A DNA stretch of 64,000 bases, taken from Lineus longissimus. Lineage: Eukaryota; Nemertea; Pilidiophora; Heteronemertea; Lineidae. The position numbers and the translations under genes were made by a program. Below the pieces are notes generated by a model. The model had not been told where the DNA came from, searched no databases, and saw only the letters and a program-made list of their open reading frames with translations. Numbering within the stretch: position 1 is the stretch's first letter; each line of letters begins with the position of its first letter. Positions 54,944 to 60,900 of the stretch are shown piece by piece. The DNA is taken from assembly GCF_910592395.1 (NCBI RefSeq), contig NC_088320.1:8682001-8746000 (forward strand), read 5' to 3'.

Positions 54944-57900
54944 AACAACAAACCAAACAACACGCCAGCCAGCCAAACAAACAAACAAACAAACAAACAC
55001 CCAACCAACCGACCGACCGATCGACTAAGCAACCAATCAACCAATCAGTCAATCAATCCCCTCATGTAGGTTTCACCAGTTGCAACTTGACGCTATTTCG
55101 CACGATTTTCTCAACGCAAGCGGCAGAAGGAAAGTGCAATACTACGATTTTCCACGACTTCACCAAAGGGAAGTTTTGCGCGTTTTTCACCTTAAATGGT
55201 GCTCTAGTCTCGTGGTCGAGATTAGAGCCTTTGAAGCAAAGTGCTTATTGGCTTTTTACAACTAATAAGGTCTATGGCATGAATCTATCCCAGCAGGAAA
55301 CTCACTTTGGTCTGGAGAAACTTTAATTACTGTTGATCTAGTCCAAGTAAAAGTGAGGTTTACCTGTACATTCAGGGTGTTTACTTTACTACCTACCTCG
55401 CTGAGATAAATGTTGTGTAGTACTTGTTCAAGGTTACATAACATGATGGAAGAACTTAAAATAACTTCCTGGTTATGAAAAAGGCTTGTAATTATGAGCT
55501 ACCAACCTCACAGTAATCCGACATACGTTGGTGTATGAGAATCTAGGTAAAAAAAAACAAAGGGGAAAAAAAGCCCGATAGAAAAGACAACGGTTAAAAA
55601 GACTACGGGTAAAAAAGACAACAGGAAAAAAAGACAACGGAAAAAAAGACAACAGGTAAAAAAAGCAACGGAAATAAAAGCAACGGAAAAAAGCAACAAT
55701 CTAGGTAAAAAAGACAACGGGTAAAAAAAGCAACGGAAAAAAAGGCAACTATGAGATGTCCTCCAAACTTTTCAACCAGTGGCATGATAAGTGGCTTGAC
55801 ATGAGGGAGTACCAATATAACCAGAGAAATGCATAAAACATAAAGTCCAAGTCTTGGTTTGCTAATGACGATCAAAGTTTGTTCTACCATACAACGACGT
55901 ATATTGCTTTCCGCATTAAAATGCGCATTAGCTTCAGTGCTGAGCTATACCAACCTTTTGTTCCATTGCTGAAACTATTGTCAGTTGGCCTTTGAGCTTG
56001 GACGTACCAGGGAAATGAGAGCTCAGTCTCAAGCCACGCTGGCATGTGACAGAAAAACTGCCTATGAGCCGAGTGCTCTCGTACCTTTTCCCACCGTTTC
56101 GAGTGGAAATTGTATCAAAGAAAGAAAAGGGAGAGCTCGGATTGGCTTCGATCAGTGTAGGATAACAAGGCCCATGTTGTGTGTGTTACCTGCTGACTCC
56201 TCCTTGATGTCCGTGTGTTTGTCAACCTGTATGAGGGGTATAGCAGGAGCCTTGTTATCTTCCTTCTTACTGCCAGACAGGAAACTACGGACAGATTTAA
56301 AGAACCCACTCCCAGATGATGATTTCTTCAACAAAGGTCTGTTCTTATCTGGAATAGATGCGGAATACGGCTAGTTAGTTGACATAATATATCCACTCAC
56401 CAATAAGGGTTAGGCTGTTTGAATAACTGGACACTCCGCTTGTCACAACTGTATGCATATTTGGTCACTAAAAAGTTCATCCGTTTGGCAAAAAACAAAT
56501 CACCAAATGTCCATAAGGTCCGAAAAAAGAGTACTGAAATGTTTTTGTATGAAAAGAAGAAATGAACTATGTGAAATATGAAACACTCACCCATCTTAAT
56601 GTTTTAAACGATAGGAACTTGATACTTTTATTTAAAAAGAAACCCCCTGCATTTTAGAAGAATTTGATCTGAATATCTTGGTGTAAACTTTTCATTTTCT
56701 GTGGTTATGACCATCGGATCAGTGTAAAAACGGTATATGGTAAAAGTTATTCCCGTGTCTTCCGCTGATCACATGAAGACAACCGCCCAATCTGAAGAAA
56801 GATTAGGAATAATAGCAAAAACGCACGTGCTACCAAGGAATGCATACCCAGTACCGTATATTAATGTTGACGTTAAACAGACCCCAGGCCTCCAAAGGCT
56901 CCTGTTGTTGTCCAGACGTACGTACTTACCTTGTTCATTTTGTGTATCGGCGTTAGGAGCTCTCGCATAAGAAGACCCGTCATCTTGATCTATACCAGGG
57001 ACCACTTTTCTTGTAAACGCTGAAAGAAAAGCTTCCCTGTAGTATTGAAACCAGTTATGGTAATCAAGAAGGGCACCATATAGACGTTAAGTCCCCCTGT
57101 AGGATATCTCCCCCTGGACATCTCCCCGTATAACATCTGCCAGCTAGGATATCTGCTCCCTGGACAAAACGATTTACAGAAAAGAACACACAGGAATTTG
57201 CCCAAATAAATTTTGACCCGAGTACCTTTTTACCTAGGTAGATCGAGCATTCCTGGTGCCTTTTTTCCCGCGCCTTTTTCCTAGTGCCTTTTTTCCCTGT
57301 TTCCTTTTTCCAGAGGCTTTTTTTCAGTGCCTTTTATTACCTACATTCTACAAAGTTATCTCAGCTAGGTAAGGTAGTAAAGTGTACATCCTGAATGTAT
57401 AATGGTATGTACAGGTAAACCTCACTTTGAGCAGACCAACAGTTCTTTCCAGACCAATGTGGGCTTCCTGCTGAGACAGATGCATGCAAAATACCTCATA
57501 ATCTCTAAGTCAATAAGAATTTTGCTCAAAGGCTCTAAGCTCGATTACTAGCCTGAATTCGAAACCTGAAGACAAGGAGGGGTTGATGATTTGATAATGG
57601 CTAACAGAATCCGCACGGCCAGTAAGATGTCGGCTACCCAGTCATATTTCGATTCTACAGTAGCAGTTCTTATCATCAAATAATCTCCAGTTTAATTAGC
57701 TCACTATACTTCGAAGGTTTTACCAGTTTTTTAATTTTGTGCTTACACTAAGGTATAAGAAAAATTCGATTTTTGTTAAACTTCGCCTTTGATCAAAGGT
57801 CCAATGAATTCCCAGCGCACGAATTTCTTTCTCACTCCCCGAAGCCGGCGGTATTCCGTGACTTGATTATGATCTCACTTCGTCAACAGGGTCACTGACG

Positions 57901-60900
57901 GTAGTGAAGGCAGCGCTGTTTTGCCCAGATTGTCGGGACTGGCCTTACAAATTACGCCTTTTTTTCCCATTTTTCTTATTTTTCAAAGACACTTTAGGAA
58001 AACATGACGAATATCGGCAGTGTATTTTTATGTGTTCAAACAATGACAAGTAACGTCAACCGCCAGCGAGGTTGATTGGGGCTCTCTCCGAATCGCCCAG
58101 CAACAGGGAAAAATCTATATCTACAGCAAGACGTCGCAGTGTAGATCCATGGCTCCAGGCAGCGTCTCCCTAGTGCATCGATCCCCAAAGACATGATCGA
58201 CAAATGGAGGGCTAACTCAGGTCAGATCGGAGTCAACATCGGAATAACGTAATAATTCTGTCCGATTTTGAACCTCTCCTTTTTTTCCAATTTTGTTGAT
58301 GGAAACTAGGAAGTGATATTAACTTAGTAATATTGCCCTTAAAATACCAATGGTCCTTCAATGGAATTTAAAAAACAAGCAACTTATGCAGTTGTCGGTG
58401 AGACCAAATACCCAAACATAATCATATAATATATATATAATCAAAAACCGAATCATAACGCCGGGTCGCCCATGATCAATGTGGAAATTACTTCACGCGC
58501 GATGTGATTTGTATGAATTCCAAACTCTCGTGAGCAGATCGGACACGGAACAGGCAGCATTCTATGCGGCATTGTCATAATCTAGCCCTCATTAGGTGAG
58601 GTCACAGCCAGTGTTAGGATCACACCAACGCCTGATTCTAACACCTAACACCCAAGATCACACCAGTTGTGACCTATTGACAGGAGCAAGTGTGATCCTC
58701 TAGATAACACTTGATCTTGGTGTAATCCTAGGTCACAGCCCGTGTTGGACTTTAAGATCACACCAGGTGTCACACCGTAAACCCAGCTTGGTGTTGAAGA
58801 TCAGGAATTGCCTGTACATTTTACATGCGGTGTAACACTAAACCTCTAAGGGATAAGTGAGAGCCAGATGTCACAACTTCAGATCAGTGGTAGCCATCTT
58901 TGCCTATGTTGTCATTCATACACTCAAGATGTTTTTCATCCCAAATGTTCAATTTGTGGCGAATATGCAACAAGAAAGAGGTCCAAGACATGAACGATCG
59001 GCAGCAGTAAGTGTTACCCTGCCAGTCGATAGTTGACAACTATAGTTGGTGTGACACTCAGCACCTCAACACCAACACCATGTCTGACACCTAACACGGA
59101 ACACCCAACACCTAACACCAAACTGACCCCAGGATTAGAGGGGTCGGATTAGGTGTAACCCCTAACACTGACACCCGTTACTGGATGTAACACTGGCTGT
59201 GACCTCACCTAAGACATTGCTCAGCTTACAGAAAACGCGCGTCAATACCTTGACGAAGAATACAGTATGCATTTGTACAATCTATTTCTCTATGTTGATC
59301 GGCTATTACTCACTCTTAAATGGCATCGCTGCACACGGCGGTAACAAATTAGCGTTATGCCACCGACCATCGCTATTGCTCGAGCAGCGGTCTGATATAT
59401 CGGCAGTTTAGCGTTTTTGTGTCTCATTCAAAAATCACAATATACTGTGCGTTGAAACTTACGCAGTGGTCAGAAAAGGTAACCGGAAAAACGCCGACCG
59501 ACCGACCGACCGACCGACCGACCGTCCGACTGACCTGCCAACCTACTCATAAGTCAATGTGATATATCCAATCCACGATAGCAGGTCATGTGAAATGAAA
59601 TTGTAAACAAGCGCACGTGCGCTGGTCAAATGACAACAAATGCATGTTGCGCGTTGCAGTTCATGCATTGCATCGGTCGAGACACTCGAGTAGAAAAACT
59701 ACAGTGCATATATGAGGCCCAAATCATGTTTTTATATCCACCGACTATGTAGACAAAGCATATCTTTAGAGTATCGTTTTCAGTTCCTTACCGCGTGGGC
59801 TCGTTTTCCCGGTATAATTGACTGGAGATGCTGCTGTCAGACACGTCGGACTCCATCACGTCCATTGCGCTGGGCACTACACAGATACATGTGCTATAGA
59901 GAAGCGAAAGGGATACTGCATATGACGGTAGGTTGGCAGGTCAGTCGGTCGGTCGGTCGGTCGGTCGGTCGGTCGGCGTTTTTCCGGTTACCGTCAGAAA
60001 AGATGGCAAAGCCTGTGAAATTGCTTTTAAATCCAGTTCATATTAGCAGCGCAGTGGTAATGGAAAATGTGGTATGTGTGATCGAAAAACGGGCTCACCA
60101 TATGCTGCTTTATATATCGTATAAGCTTACGTCAAATAAATAAAATTAGGGTAAGGTGCATCGTAACCATGGTAAAATGAGGCGCGCGATATACAGAACA
60201 ACGAAACGTATTTCTTGAGCGGTATGGGCGGAGGCTACAATATCACTTGAAGTTTAGTATGCATTGCGATTGGTACATTCAAGAGTCAGAAGTGTCATTT
60301 GCTTGCCCTGTTGAGCTGATAGGAAGTCGCTGACGGTCGGCACTTGCAAAGTGCCGCTTGTCGCCGCAACCGAGGTGGTTATGATTTAAGATACAAGCGA
60401 TATAAATTGCAGGCTTCAACGACATGTGAATTTTTTTAGTATCTATAATGGTGCACCTTTCCTACATTTGCCTACCACACCTGTACGGGTTTGATCTCGA
60501 TTCAGTCGTAAGAAGTCATGGGTAACTGAATTAGTAAGTTGCACGGACTCCAACGTATTATTGGATCATACTTCCCATTTGACATTTCGTTACAACAAAG
60601 GAGCGACGACTCTGGTTGCCGCTCTGGATCTCACTTGCTGGCTTTCGTGTATGGTCTCAAATGCTTCACTTTCCGACCAATAACCACCGGCAATTATTCA
60701 TCCCTTGCTGCTGATCATTCAATGGAGAATGGGTTATTCATCTCAAGAATGATAATACCAAAGTAGCTGTGTTCCCAAAAAGGACTCCGTCGTGTCAGTT
60801 GACAACAACTGACATGAAATATAACGAAAAGACAGCAAATAATGTTTTACGCCGAAAGTGAATAATCATTAATCTGCAGCACTTACCTGTGTACGATGAA

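Noticed and set aside
54817-55326. A 169-codon open frame rich in Gln, Pro, Ala and Ser
   Set aside because: It is created by the (AGCC)n and (AAAC)n microsatellites and has no conserved part.
55508-55890. Hydrophobic Phe/Leu/Val-rich minus frames resembling membrane proteins
   Set aside because: They are translations of a purine-rich tandem array.
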